This document shows positions 11,135 to 21,900 of a stretch of 64,000 nt of DNA, one piece after another. The position numbers and the translations under genes were made by a program. Below the pieces are notes generated by a model, which worked only from the letters and a program-made list of their open reading frames with translations, was not told the origin of the DNA and did no database searches. This stretch comes from Tribonema minus (Eukaryota > Sar > Xanthophyceae > Tribonematales > Tribonemataceae). The stretch is from the NCBI GenBank assembly GCA_017506865.1, contig JAFCMP010000547.1, positions 1,054,001 to 1,118,000 of the forward strand, given 5' to 3'. Position 1 is the first letter of the stretch, and each line of letters begins with the position of its first letter.

Positions 11135-13357
11135 CTGCCAAGAGCGCGTCAGGTGCGTCTGCAATGCAGCTCTATGCTTCACTGGCGCCAGAATGCGCAC
11201 AGCCCGCGATGACATGACATCAGTGCCCTGCTGTGCTGCCAGTGTACGCTACTAATATTTCTGCTCTTGAAGCCATTGTTGAAGTTGCGCTGATCACAGG
11301 GTCACACTGGGTCCACAGATACTGCCTCTTGAATTGTCAATGGTAGCTCGCTCTTAAGCAGTACAGCTGCATATGTACTTCAGGGGCTTGAAGTTGTGTC
11401 AATGCTCTATAGGCCTCATTCATGATTTCAAACTCTGAAGTAGCTGCTTGTAGAGCTGAGTCACCTCAGTAGACGAAGTGCTAGTCCGCAATCAAGTTGC
11501 ATTGAGGCAGCTGCAGCCTGAGGCCGGTACCCAGCTATCCCACAAAACACTCTGTGACCGTGACCCAGGACAGTGCATGTATGTGCTGTGGACTGATGAT
11601 GGCTTGTACAAAAGCTGCACTACAGCTACGCCCACAACAAGTTTTTTCAGCCTCAGCATCTGTGACCAAAAATCATAGTCTAATCATCAGCATCACCAGA
11701 AACAGCTTATCTGCTCAAAGGTTTGTGGGAAGGCGCTTTGGCGGTGACAGTTCCTTGTACACTGCCCGTCAGTGACTGCGCAAAAAGAGGTACTGATGCA
11801 TACCTCGAAGTATGCTGTAGGGTGGTGTACTAATAGAAGAGAATACAAAAACACCACAAGTAGACTACTTGTTTCAAACTGCTTTTGTACACATGTACAT
11901 GGATTTCGTGTCCGACACATCCAGATGGACACAATAAGCACATCCCAGCGCAACCTCAACTCAAACATTGAGGGTGATTTGGATGCAATGACTATGCTTG
12001 GCGCCGGCGTCTTCATCAACTATTTCCCACTCACGTGTTATCAACGCTGCTGTCCACCAGGCATCGCTCTGCCGTGCAAGCGACTGGCTCATCAACGCTC
12101 AACAGCTGCTGGCCCCACACAGCTGCTGGAGCTATCAGCAGTGCGCGGCAATGTTTGGCAGGTCAAAACGTACCTGAAGTCGAGATCATGACAATGACAT
12201 GCGCATTGTGCACCCTGCAGCTGATGTCAGTGGCAGAGGGTCTCCAGGTACCACCAGAGCCCAACAAAACCGTGCCAGCGACTGTTGCAGCTGGCTCCGA
12301 AGCTCTGCGACGATTTGCATGCGGCGACATCGGTGAGGTAAGCATGCGAAACATGATAGTACTGATGCTGCATGTAAGGTGATGACATTCGATTCAGCAA
12401 CGAGCATCACGACTGATTGCTGTGACCTCTTATGGCGCCAACTCACGCGCGGTGGCTGCTGGAACATGTCGCTGAGGCATGCTGCACAGGGCGTCGGGGG
12501 CGGTCCGATGTGTGTAGCGCGCAGTAACGCTAGTAGCGTCATGCTACTGCCTGCTCAGGGCGCTTGCATGTATGGCCAGCCATGCCGGGGCAGCAGCGAC
12601 AGCCCAATCACCGTGCACGATCATACCATATATTGACCTGACTGACTACTGCCCTTCATTCTATGAAAAGGTGCACAGGCATGCCATGTTTTAGACTGCC
12701 GGATGTGAGCATGCCCCATCACACAATTCGTTCATGCTCACCCCTGAATAAGTCGAACAAAGCACAATGGGGAAGACCACCAGCATGTGGTGCTGAAGTG
12801 TAAGCCTGATGCCACTGGCAGATGCAGGTCTGTGTGACACGTAGATCGCTGGTGCCAGATAGAGATGTTTCTCCCAGCAAACACGGCAAGCAAGCGCTGG
12901 CGCCGTGCGCGAACTTCAATATTCGTCATTCGCGAGTAAGACACAGCGACGATGAGGCTCTCATGCGTGATGTTGCGACCAAGAAGGGTTAACGTGATTG
13001 CAGGACCAGAAAGGCGAACGATTTGACTGCGCACCTGCTGCTTCCCGCTTGGCCTGACCTGATACAGAAGCCGCCATTGTGCCTCCTAGTTTCAGCTTAT
13101 ATACAGCCTGATCGCCTGCATGAGCCTCGTCCGCACGGCGGATCCTCGTCATCAAAGCCTTGAAGCGCGTTGTGGCGTTCGGCATGCATCATCGAGGAGA
13201 GGTGTTTATTCCGCGTAAAAAAAAGATGAACTTCAACTTTTTTCGTGATTCGGTTCCAAGCAGGTTGCCCTAGGGCCTCGCTCTTGATGGCTGTTGTCCA
13301 ACCATGCACGAATATATTGTGCATGTACTCTTCTATTTCTTCTCTCAACCAACTGCC
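11135..13357 (-). other. possible exons of an unresolved minus-strand gene
   Basis: Open segments with plausible splice signals occur on minus near 12220-12340, 12745-13035 and 13100-13348. The last reads REEIEEYMHNIFVHGWTT and ITKKVEVHLFFTRNKH. Frames shift between them and no domain was recognised, so this is only a pointer to where a gene may lie. Confidence 0.3.
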
Positions 13358-14189
13358 ATGGCTTGTTGTTGCTGCTGCCTGTGCTTCCTCTTGTCCTGTT
13401 CAGATCCGACCTCGGCAGCTCAAGCCATTGAGCCGACGCGACGCCGCTGCTGCTGGCACCCCGATCCCATGAATCTCCAGCAGGACAATGAAGCAGAGGT
13501 GAGGAAGATTGTCTTTTTGGCGCCGCAAGGAGTCGTGGCACTGATTGACAGCCATAGAGCAACCGCAGTCTGCAGTAATTGAGACTTTGGGAATGCCCTG
13601 CCTGTACACCTCTTTCTTGTTTGGTCACGACTCATGTCTCACTGCACCTGCGCCACAGACGCAGCCAACCGCCAAGGCAGTGGAGCTGCAGGTTGGTGAG
13701 CTTACTGCTGCTACGGTAGGCCTTAGCGAGCCCATTGCTCGCAGGCTGATGGAGACGCTGGCTGCCAACCATAACGCCACGGCTCAGCTGCAGGCGCGGC
13801 AGCAGGAGCAGCAGCTGCTGCTGCAGGAGCAGCTCCTGGTGCTGCAGCAGCAGCAGCAGAAGGAGCAGCAGCAGCAGCAGCAGCAGCAGAGGGAGGCAGC
13901 CGCAAAGCTCGCTGCCGTGACGGCGGCACTGGCGCCGGCAACAGCCCGCACTGGCCAGATCGCCGGCGGCTGCCGCGGCGGTGGCAACGGCGGTGGCGGT
14001 GGCGGTGCATCCAGCATCGAAGCTTGTGGGGGCGCCGTCGACCAGCCGCTCATGGTCATGCAGCCTGTTGGCGAGACAGTATCTGCAGGCAGTTCAGACG
14101 ACACAGCGCCACGCCGGAGTTCAGAGGAGAAGCACAAAAGCGCCAGGCTTGAGGGCGAAGCGCCGCAGCTGGGCTGCGGCAAGGTTTAA
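13358..14189 (+). CDS. Gln-rich coiled-coil protein
   Basis: Two exons join in phase 0: an upstream exon ending at 13498 (QQDNEAE, then GTGAGG) and 13659-14189 after a CGCCACAG acceptor. The second exon encodes an amphipathic stretch (ELTAATVGLSEPIARRLMET) and a long Q-rich coiled coil (QARQQEQQLLLQEQ, then nine Q in a row) encoded by nearly pure CAG. A Gly-rich linker and an acidic/Ser tail ending LGCGKV follow. The start is uncertain: the ATG at 13358 gives a Cys-rich N terminus that looks unnatural, so an unseen upstream exon is likely. The composition resembles a transcription co-regulator, but no domain is recognised. Confidence 0.45.
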
Positions 14190-16623
14190 GCCGGAGGAGA
14201 TGAACATCAGTCAGTGACTGACGATGAGTCGGAAGGTGAGTCATGTCTGCGCTTTCGGTACTATCATTGCAGTCAATAACAGTCAACGCACAATGTCATG
14301 CCTCCGTGACCGTCGTGCCGGCAGCCTTGGTTAGGGTTTCAGCCATTTCGGATTTCTGTTAAAACACTGAATATCTCGGGCAATGGCGCACTGCGACACT
14401 CCAACTTCAGTTAAAGTTATAATTTGTCAGATTCCGGAAAGAGTTCAGAATCTGAAGAAACTTGATAAGAAGGCCTGAAGTGACATGCTGCTTTCCGCCT
14501 GGTCCAGGACCATATGATACATGTGATGCAACATATCCCACCGCAGGTCCACCTGCTGGTGGCGCCCAAGCCCTTTAGGTTTCTCTATCATAGTTCGTGA
14601 ACTGTATGAGAATACCTCTTCCTTGAAGTTCTTGTGCCACGCCACCTTGCTTGTACAGTGCCTGACAGCGTGTTTCAACAGTGGCTTGAAGTACCAAAAT
14701 GTCATCTGAAAATGTTGTTGTAGACCTCAAGCTGCAGTCACTGTGGTTCTATACTCACTGACAGGCTGGTACATTACTGCACTGGTTGAGCTTCTTGAAA
14801 ACAGTGCGTTGCGCGGCAAGAGCAACCCCCCCTTGCTCACTCATGACGTTGAACTTGAACTTGTTGCCGGCAAGGACTGCAGGCGCGTACATGACAAAAG
14901 ATGGCTGTACCACACGGCGCCAGAGCGACATGGAGAAAGTCTGGCTTGATTCTGGATTCTATTACGCATAGCACGTAATTAGCAAGCGCTGCGCAGCGCT
15001 GAAAGACCTCCTTGAGACTCAGGCAGAATAACGCTTGGCGGGGTAGTGAGAGGAACGGGCCACCGCCGAGCTTGTCATTGATGCGCTTAAAGGCGAGCGG
15101 TATGTGCGTCTCTGCGCGTAATGTTGCGGCGTTGCGCTGACAACGAGCGGCAGGGTGCCTGAGCATCCACTATGGGGATGGTGAGAGTGGAGCATGCCTT
15201 GCATCTGGAAAGACTCGGGACTATTCTTGCAGACCGTAAGACACGGCAGAAAACCGGCTTCGCATGCCTGCAGGCACGGATGATGCTGTTGCTGCAGGCG
15301 CATGCACATGCGCCATGTATGGATTAATTATCGCTACCTTTAGTCAAACACCATTGTGATGTTGAATGTTGTGAGCAGCACGTCAAAGAAAGGCGTCACA
15401 ACAGTCAGAATAGATACTTTGAAATATTATTTGTGCGGTGCAGCAGCTGATTCTTGTCATTACACTCTCTGTTGCCTGTAAATCACTCGTAATCATTGAC
15501 ACATTGATGGCGGTACTGCATCAACACCCGCTGCTTGCACCTTAGGCACTGCCACATTGGAAGTCCTTCAAGCCAGGCTCCTTGCGTGCCGCACACTGTC
15601 TCATTGTGAATATGCACCGCAGCCGCACCATTCTTGACCAATGCGGACAGGCTTGGCCTGCAGGGTTTTCCATGGTGTGCACACACAAAAATGCTGTGCT
15701 GTTTGCAGGTCCCTTGTGCATACAACTTGTGGTGCTTGCTGGGTATGCGTGTACTTTCAAGTTATGTCTGGGGCTGCACGCGCACACCATGGACCGGTGA
15801 GTGTGTACAATAGGTATGCACGTGCTGTGAAGTTATGCCTGTACTTTTTGAAGTGTGACGCTGATCCACAGAATGATCTGACACAGGCCCTCTGCATATT
15901 AAGCATGCTTGAGCAAGGTATCAGGGCAAGCGGCATCATCCATTGTCACGTCCAAGTGTGATGTTTACTGAAACACCAACTTTCATCTAGAGGTCAAAGT
16001 TAGGGTCGACACTGTCCCCCTCAGGCTGGCACCCCTCTACATACCCGCCATAGGGGGGCGTCCAGGGGCGAAAAACGGGAAGGGGAGGGGCCTGGAGGAT
16101 AAGGGGAGAGTACCTGCAGGAACATGCATCATGAGCACCTGTAGCATGTGGTGTTACTCGTGAGGGTTATAGTTAGGGTTAGGGGTAGGGTTTTGGGAGA
16201 AGATCTGGGCTGTTTTGCGTCCTTAAAAGCAAGGCGGGGGGCATCCGTACGTTTCACGGATCTTGTGCCCCAAGCAAGAGCCCAGAGCCATTACAAAGAT
16301 CCCAAATGAAGGTCTGTGAGCTTCTAGCTTTAGTCCTATGCAGCAACCTAGCAGCTTGCAGCTGCAATACTGTGGTGACTGTATGCACTTGACTACTGTC
16401 CAGTCAGGAAAGTACGCCGCGCCAGGTGTTGACTCCAATGGAGTCAGGAGAGTACACTGCGCTAGGTGGTCATCATCATCATCATCATGAACTCTGGCCG
16501 AGTCTCTCGGTGACTATTAGAACTCACGTTCTAGCAGGTTGATGTTGATGTTTTTGTTGAAGTTTAAACGTAACGTTACACGGAGCCTATCATATAGATG
16601 CGAGCGACGACGCAGCAGGGGTC
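14190..16623. other. no firm gene; possible minus-strand exons
   Basis: Protein-like minus-strand segments occur at 14705-14445 (FKPLLKHAVRHCTSKVAWH) and 15166-14837 (FLSLPRQALFCLSLKEVF), without a workable gene model. A TTAGGG-type array lies at 16173-16190. An imperfect duplication around 16390-16475 repeats AGTCAGGA-AGTAC and the sequence after it, and ends in a CAT run. Confidence 0.35.
16173..16190 (+). repeat. interstitial telomere-type repeat
   Basis: Two TTAGGG units followed by a degenerate GGTAGGG unit. Confidence 0.75.
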
Positions 16624-18189
16624 ATGGTGCATGCAGAAGATGAGGCAGTCGCTGTTGACGTCAGAGAGATCTGGGGCCTTGCTTCGAAGTCTGCTGCGGC
16701 AGGCCACCTTCACGAAGCAGTGCTGTGGCTTATCAGGCTCAAAGCCATTCTGGCGGCAGGCAACGGCGTGCCGTCAGTGAGCAAGGCGGTAGCGCTGGTG
16801 GCGGCAGAGTTGGCCTTACAGATCGGCTTTTTGAGGGAAAATGCTTACGTGGCCATGCAAATAGATCCAGCGCTCTGTACGCCTGCTTTCGTCAAGAAGC
16901 GCTACAAGCGCCTGGCCCTGGCTTATCACCCTGATAAGAACTTGGGTGTGGACACCACGGAGCTCTTTGGCGTGATTCGCGATGCATTTGACGTCCTACG
17001 CGACGCTGGGGCGCGCACATACATGCCAGCTCAATCGTACGAATCATTCATGCAGCAGCGGCAGATGTGCAGCGCTCTCTCAAGGGAGCCGAAAGCGATG
17101 GACTGCATCTCGGGTTTGCCAGCATTTCAAGGCAAAGGCAAGTCCATTTGTTTCAACAGCAGCGGAAGCGCCCACAGTGACTGCGCGGGCAATCAGCAGC
17201 AGCGGCGATCGGTGCCTGTTGTGCTGGCCAACACAGCAGCAGCTCCTCAGAGCGGCAGCCATGTGGCACAACCGTCGCGGACCAGCAGCGCCTCAGCCAG
17301 CGCAAAAGCACACAATTCAGCGCCGAGCAGGAAGGCAGCCGCACAAGCGGCGACGCCGTCACGCACTGCAGAGTCGCAGCCTCAGAAGCGGCAGCCTCAG
17401 TCATCGCGCACCAGCAGTGTTGCCAGCGCAGGCACCGCGCTAAAGACTGCCGGCATTGCCGTGTCAACAGCGCGGTTGCGTGAGCTGGAGCGCCGCCTCG
17501 GCGGCAGCAGCCGTGGCAACAGAGCAAGCGCTGGGACACCGTCTGCGTGCAGTAGCGGCAGCAGCGGCGCCAACAGCGGCAGCAGCGGCGGCGTGAAGGA
17601 AGCGGCGGCGCTGCCGCCTGATGCACCGTGCCAGACTGCGGTGGAGCAAGGCGACGACGACCGTTGCAGCGGAGAGGCGGCCGAGGGCGCCGACGCCAAC
17701 GCTGACGCTGCGTTCAGCTATCCGTACCATGACGACAGCGACGACGACAGCGATAGCGATAGCGAGGGCAGCAGCTGCAGCAGCAAAAGCGACGGCTGCA
17801 GCAAGCAGGCAGCGCACAGCGCTGCCGCCGCCGCCGCCGCCGTCAATGCCAGCTTGTTGCTACCGCTGCGCATCAAAAAGCTGCCGACTGCCGCTGCCGC
17901 TGCTGCCGGAGCAAGAAGCAACCGAGGGTGCGACGGAGACGATGCACCGTGGGAGTGGACCTGCACGCCCCGCGGAACTCACCTCATACCGCCCCCAGAA
18001 ATGCACGGGCTGCAGACAACGCCGCCGCCACCAGGCGCGCCGAGGCACCAGCACAGTGGCGGCTTTGTGCAGCAGCTGCGCGCTCGCGTGTCGCCACCGA
18101 GCAATGGCGGTGGCGATGGCGGCGGCGGCAGCGATAGCACAGCATGGTTCTGGGGCGGCAGCAGCGGCGGCGGCGGCGGCGGAGCGTGA
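16624..18189 (+). CDS. J-domain (DnaJ-like) protein with disordered C-terminal tail
   Basis: Single-exon ORF of 521 residues. A J domain lies at about residues 72-132: AFVKKRYKRLALAYHPDKN with the HPD signature at 102-104, then TTELFGVIRDAFDVLRD as helix IV. The N-terminal 60 residues are Ala-rich helices (HLHEAVLWLIRLKAILAAG) resembling a tetratricopeptide-like hairpin. The J domain would stimulate Hsp70 ATPase activity; the client is unknown. No Cys-rich zinc-finger or type I C-terminal domain is present, so it is a class C J protein. The remaining two thirds is Ser/Ala/Gly-rich and disordered, with an acidic DDSDDDSDSDSE patch and a Pro/Gly-rich end. The ATG at 16624 is the first in frame. 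A spliced upstream exon cannot be excluded. Confidence 0.8.
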   Translation: MVHAEDEAVAVDVREIWGLASKSAAAGHLHEAVLWLIRLKAILAAGNGVPSVSKAVALVAAELALQIGFLRENAYVAMQIDPALCTPAFVKKRYKRLALAYHPDKNLGVDTTELFGVIRDAFDVLRDAGARTYMPAQSYESFMQQRQMCSALSREPKAMDCISGLPAFQGKGKSICFNSSGSAHSDCAGNQQQRRSVPVVLANTAAAPQSGSHVAQPSRTSSASASAKAHNSAPSRKAAAQAATPSRTAESQPQKRQPQSSRTSSVASAGTALKTAGIAVSTARLRELERRLGGSSRGNRASAGTPSACSSGSSGANSGSSGGVKEAAALPPDAPCQTAVEQGDDDRCSGEAAEGADANADAAFSYPYHDDSDDDSDSDSEGSSCSSKSDGCSKQAAHSAAAAAAAVNASLLLPLRIKKLPTAAAAAAGARSNRGCDGDDAPWEWTCTPRGTHLIPPPEMHGLQTTPPPPGAPRHQHSGGFVQQLRARVSPPSNGGGDGGGGSDSTAWFWGGSSGGGGGGA

Positions 18190-18464
18190 CTGGGGTTGTG
18201 GCGAAGGAGGGAGCGGCTGCGTTGGTCAAGACGGCACACGCAGCTTCAGCACCAGCAAATTGGCACTGCAGTGCTGCCATGCGCTGACCAGTTTTGCATT
18301 TGGCGGGAGCGACAGCAGCCGGGGATGGTGCTGCCGACGCCAGCAGGCGAGTCACATGCCCCAGAGCGGCTGCGCGGGTTGCGCAGCAGCTGTTGCGCAT
18401 GTGCGCACACGCTTGCACTCAACAGCAGCACCCAAAGAGCGAGCAATCACAACGCATCACATGC

Positions 18465-18733
18465 TCATGTGGTGTGAGTTGATGAATAGCAGAGCAGTGC
18501 CACAAGCAACAGGCCATGCCGCATCAGGGCCGTATATTCAGAAGGCTTGCTGAGTTTCTGCAATTGGCACATTATACGAGCAAGAGCAAGGTGCCCATTG
18601 GTAGCTGCCGCCTCGTACAGTGTCAACACGGCCTCAGCATGCGCAGCGACATTGTCCCAGTAACCAACGAATGCGACGACAATCTGCTGCTCGACTGCGG
18701 CATGCCAGAGTTGCTGGGCCAAGGCAAAAACCT
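18465..18733 (-). CDS. candidate minus-strand exon (ankyrin-like?)
   Basis: After a TCTATGTAG acceptor an 89-codon open segment runs to a stop: FALAQQLWHAAVEQQIVVAF, then LYEAAATNGHLALARIMCQ, which has an ankyrin-like feel. No upstream exon with an ATG start could be fixed. It lies just downstream of the TBCCD1 stop on the same strand. Confidence 0.25.
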
Positions 18734-18990
18734 ACATAGAAGACCGCTGGCGAGCACACAGTGCAGAGTGACGCACACCAGCAGATGCGCACAGACGGGC
18801 ACAGAGCACATAGCACGCACCACCAGCAAAGCACACAAAAAAGCACAACGCACAGCCACCGACCCACGCATGGCCCAAATACAATGATCGCTACATTGCG
18901 ACAGCGCTGCGCGTCCTGCTTGCACTGCCTCGCCTCCCTCTCCGCATCGCTCGCTGCCGCTGCTGCCACCGCCGCCGCACGCGCGCGCCG

Positions 18991-21900
18991 TCATTCGGTG
19001 CCGATGTCCGCAGCGGACACGTTGGCGGCGCCGCCGACGCCGCTGCTGACGCTGACGTTGCCGCCGAGGCTGAGCCCCGTGCGCTCGAGCTGGACGAGGT
19101 CGAGTACCTGGCGCAGGTTGCCGGAGGACAGGAGCCACTCGGTGAAGCGCCCGCGCACCGCCTCTTCGAGCTCGCGCTGCTGCCGCGGGAACAGGTCCGA
19201 CTGCTGCACCAGCTGCGCAGCGCGGATGAGGCAGGGGGGCAGTAGAGTGAGGACTTGCGCGCGCTTTGACGTCGCGTGTGAAGCTTGCGCTGTTGCTGCG
19301 TGAGCAGATCTGAGCGCTGCACGCGAAATGGACCCTTTTGAGGTCGCGCTGCTGCCGCGGGAATAGGTCCGACTGCTGCACCAGCTGCGCGGCACGCGCG
19401 GCAGGTTGAAACAGGGGTGAGCCTCACGTGCATTGTTGGCGTCACACAGCAGCAGCACACTTCCTGTTTCAGCCTGCACTATTGATGATCGATTTTTAAG
19501 AGATTATAGTGTGTACAGCGTGACTTGAGCGCCCGCGCACCGCCTCCTCGAGCCCCCGCTGCTGCCGCGGGAACAGGTCCGACTGCTGCACCAGCTGCGC
19601 AGCGCGGTCGCCGAAACGGGGGGACATGTGAGTGAGGACTTGTTTGCTTTGACGTCGCATGTAGCATTCGCTCGCGGTCTGTTCTTACACTGTTGCTGTA
19701 TGAGCAGGTCTGAGCGCTGCACACGAAATGGACCCTTTTGAGATCGCGCTGCTGCCGCGGGAACAGGTCCGACTGCTGCACCAGCTGCGCAGCGCGGCCG
19801 CCGAAACAGGAGGGCATCGGAGTGAGGGCTTGCGCGCTTTGACGCTGCGTGTGGCACCCGCTCACAGTGTGTTCCAGCTTGCGCTGCTGCAACGCAGCGC
19901 AATGTCAGAACACAACCCTCTGGCTTATAGAATGCCCAGGCTGCTGGCACGACAGTCCGTGCACCAGGTGGCTCAAAGCTGCCAGAGTGACAGTCATAGC
20001 TAGAATCTCAACAGCGCTCAGGTTCGCGACCTTTACAAGAATACAAAGGTTCCGATTCAGCCGTGTCCCCACAGTATGCCTGAACTCAAGGCGCCCAACA
20101 AGGTGGAAGGCTCCAACATAGAACCGAAACCACAGTGTACGTCAGTAAACCAATATCAGGATGACTCCTCACAAGTGCGACATCAAAACAGCATGATGCT
20201 GCCATGCACAATGATCAACAAGGCAAGCACCTTGTGGCCACACTCGCAAGGTTGTCAACAGCCAGGCTTCACCGAATTCACGCTCAGAGAGCTGTCGACA
20301 AGAATCAAGAGCTGTCGACAAGAATCAAGACACTACGCACACCTGTTCGAGCTGCGCCAGCTGCGCCTCGCGCTCGCGCAGCGCCGCCGCGTACTCCGCC
20401 GGCAGCGGAAACGGGTTCACGGCAGCAGCGCCCCCCTGCGCCCCCCCCTCACCAGGGTTAGCACAGTTAGGGTTACTGCCCTCCTCCGCCTCATTGCTCC
20501 GCGGCGCCGGCACCGTGATGCAGTGGAACGCGTCCGGAGGCATCAGCGACACGCTGGAGTTGCCGCCGCCGGCGCCGCCGCCGCTGCCGCCGCTGCTGCC
20601 GGCGGCGTGCGGGAACTCCTCGTTCGCCAGCGCCGCTGCACGCGGCGACATGGCGACGCGCGGCGATGCTGCTGCCGCGGCTGCGCTGTTGGCGCCGCCG
20701 CCGCTGCCGCCGCCGCCGCCGCGCACCGGCGCGGCGACCGGGGCGTTGAGGTCGAGGGGGTAGCACCACATGTTGCGCGGCGGCGGCGGCGGCGGCGCGG
20801 CCTGTGAGACCGGGGGGGCTGCGGGGGGGGCGCCTGAGGGACGAGGGGGGGTGGGGGGGTGGGGGGGTGGGGGTGTAAGCAATGTGGGGCGTTAATGGCG
20901 CTGGAGTGTTGGCTGAGGTATGCATGCAATCGCTGCAACGCATGGCAGAACGCATAGCAGGCCGTGAAGCAAGGCTCTGGCAGTGGACACAAACTGAAAG
21001 TCAACTGGAGACAAGCCGAGACGGCAGCGGTCTCACCTCGCGGCGGCAGCAGCAGGTCGCACGCGAGCCGCTGCCGCAGGCACAGGTACGCAGCTCTGCT
21101 GACCGTATACTACACGACAAGAGTGTGAGTGTGACCTTCAGAAACTTCTCGTACCTACAGTCAGCACCAGATTTCGAACGAAGACACAGGGCGGCGGCGG
21201 CGGCTTAGGGTTAACCCTAACCCTAACCTAACCCGCTCACCTCACAGCGCCAGCAGGTCGCACGCGGCGAGGTAGCGCCAAAGGCGCAGGTACGCGGCTC
21301 TGCTGTACCATTATACACATCGACTAAAATGAAATACGTGTGCAGCCTCCAGCTACTTCTAACACCTGAAATCAACACCAAACTTCAAGCGGCGCGGCGG
21401 CGGCGGCGCTGACCTCGCGGCGGCGGCAGCAGGTCGCACACGGCGAGGTGCCGCCGCAGGCGCGGGTACGCGGCTCCGCTGTACATATATACAAGTACAC
21501 AAAAAGAGTATGTGTGCGGCCCTCGGTATCTTCTGGTACTTTGAACACCCAACTTCAACTGGTGACAAGGGCGGCAGCGCTCACCTCGCGGCGGCGGCAG
21601 CAGGTCGCACGCGGCGAGGTGGCGCCGCAGGCGCGGGTACGCGGCGGCGTTGTACGGCGCGACGTGGCACGCGCGCGTGTCGCCGCAGAACAGCGGGCGC
21701 GCGGGCGTGTACGCGTGCAGCGCGCACTCGCAGCAGTTGACGGCGCACACGCGCCGCGCCGCCGCGACGAGCGTGACGCGCGCGCAGTCCTCGACGCGCA
21801 GCGCGCCGCGCACGGCGCCGACGACGATCGTGCAGTCCGTGCAGCTGCGATTGTGTGCGTGTGACAGCAAGGGAGAAGGGGGGTGAGTGTGCATGCACAC

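Noticed and set aside
17621-18553. 310-codon plus-strand frame overlapping the J-protein tail
   Set aside because: Ala/Thr/Arg-rich out-of-frame reading of the same low-complexity DNA. It has no J-domain continuity.
20491-20955. Overlapping Arg/His/Pro-rich frames on minus near TBCCD1 exon 7
   Set aside because: The TBCCD1 frame alone joins neighbouring exons in phase and carries the family motifs.
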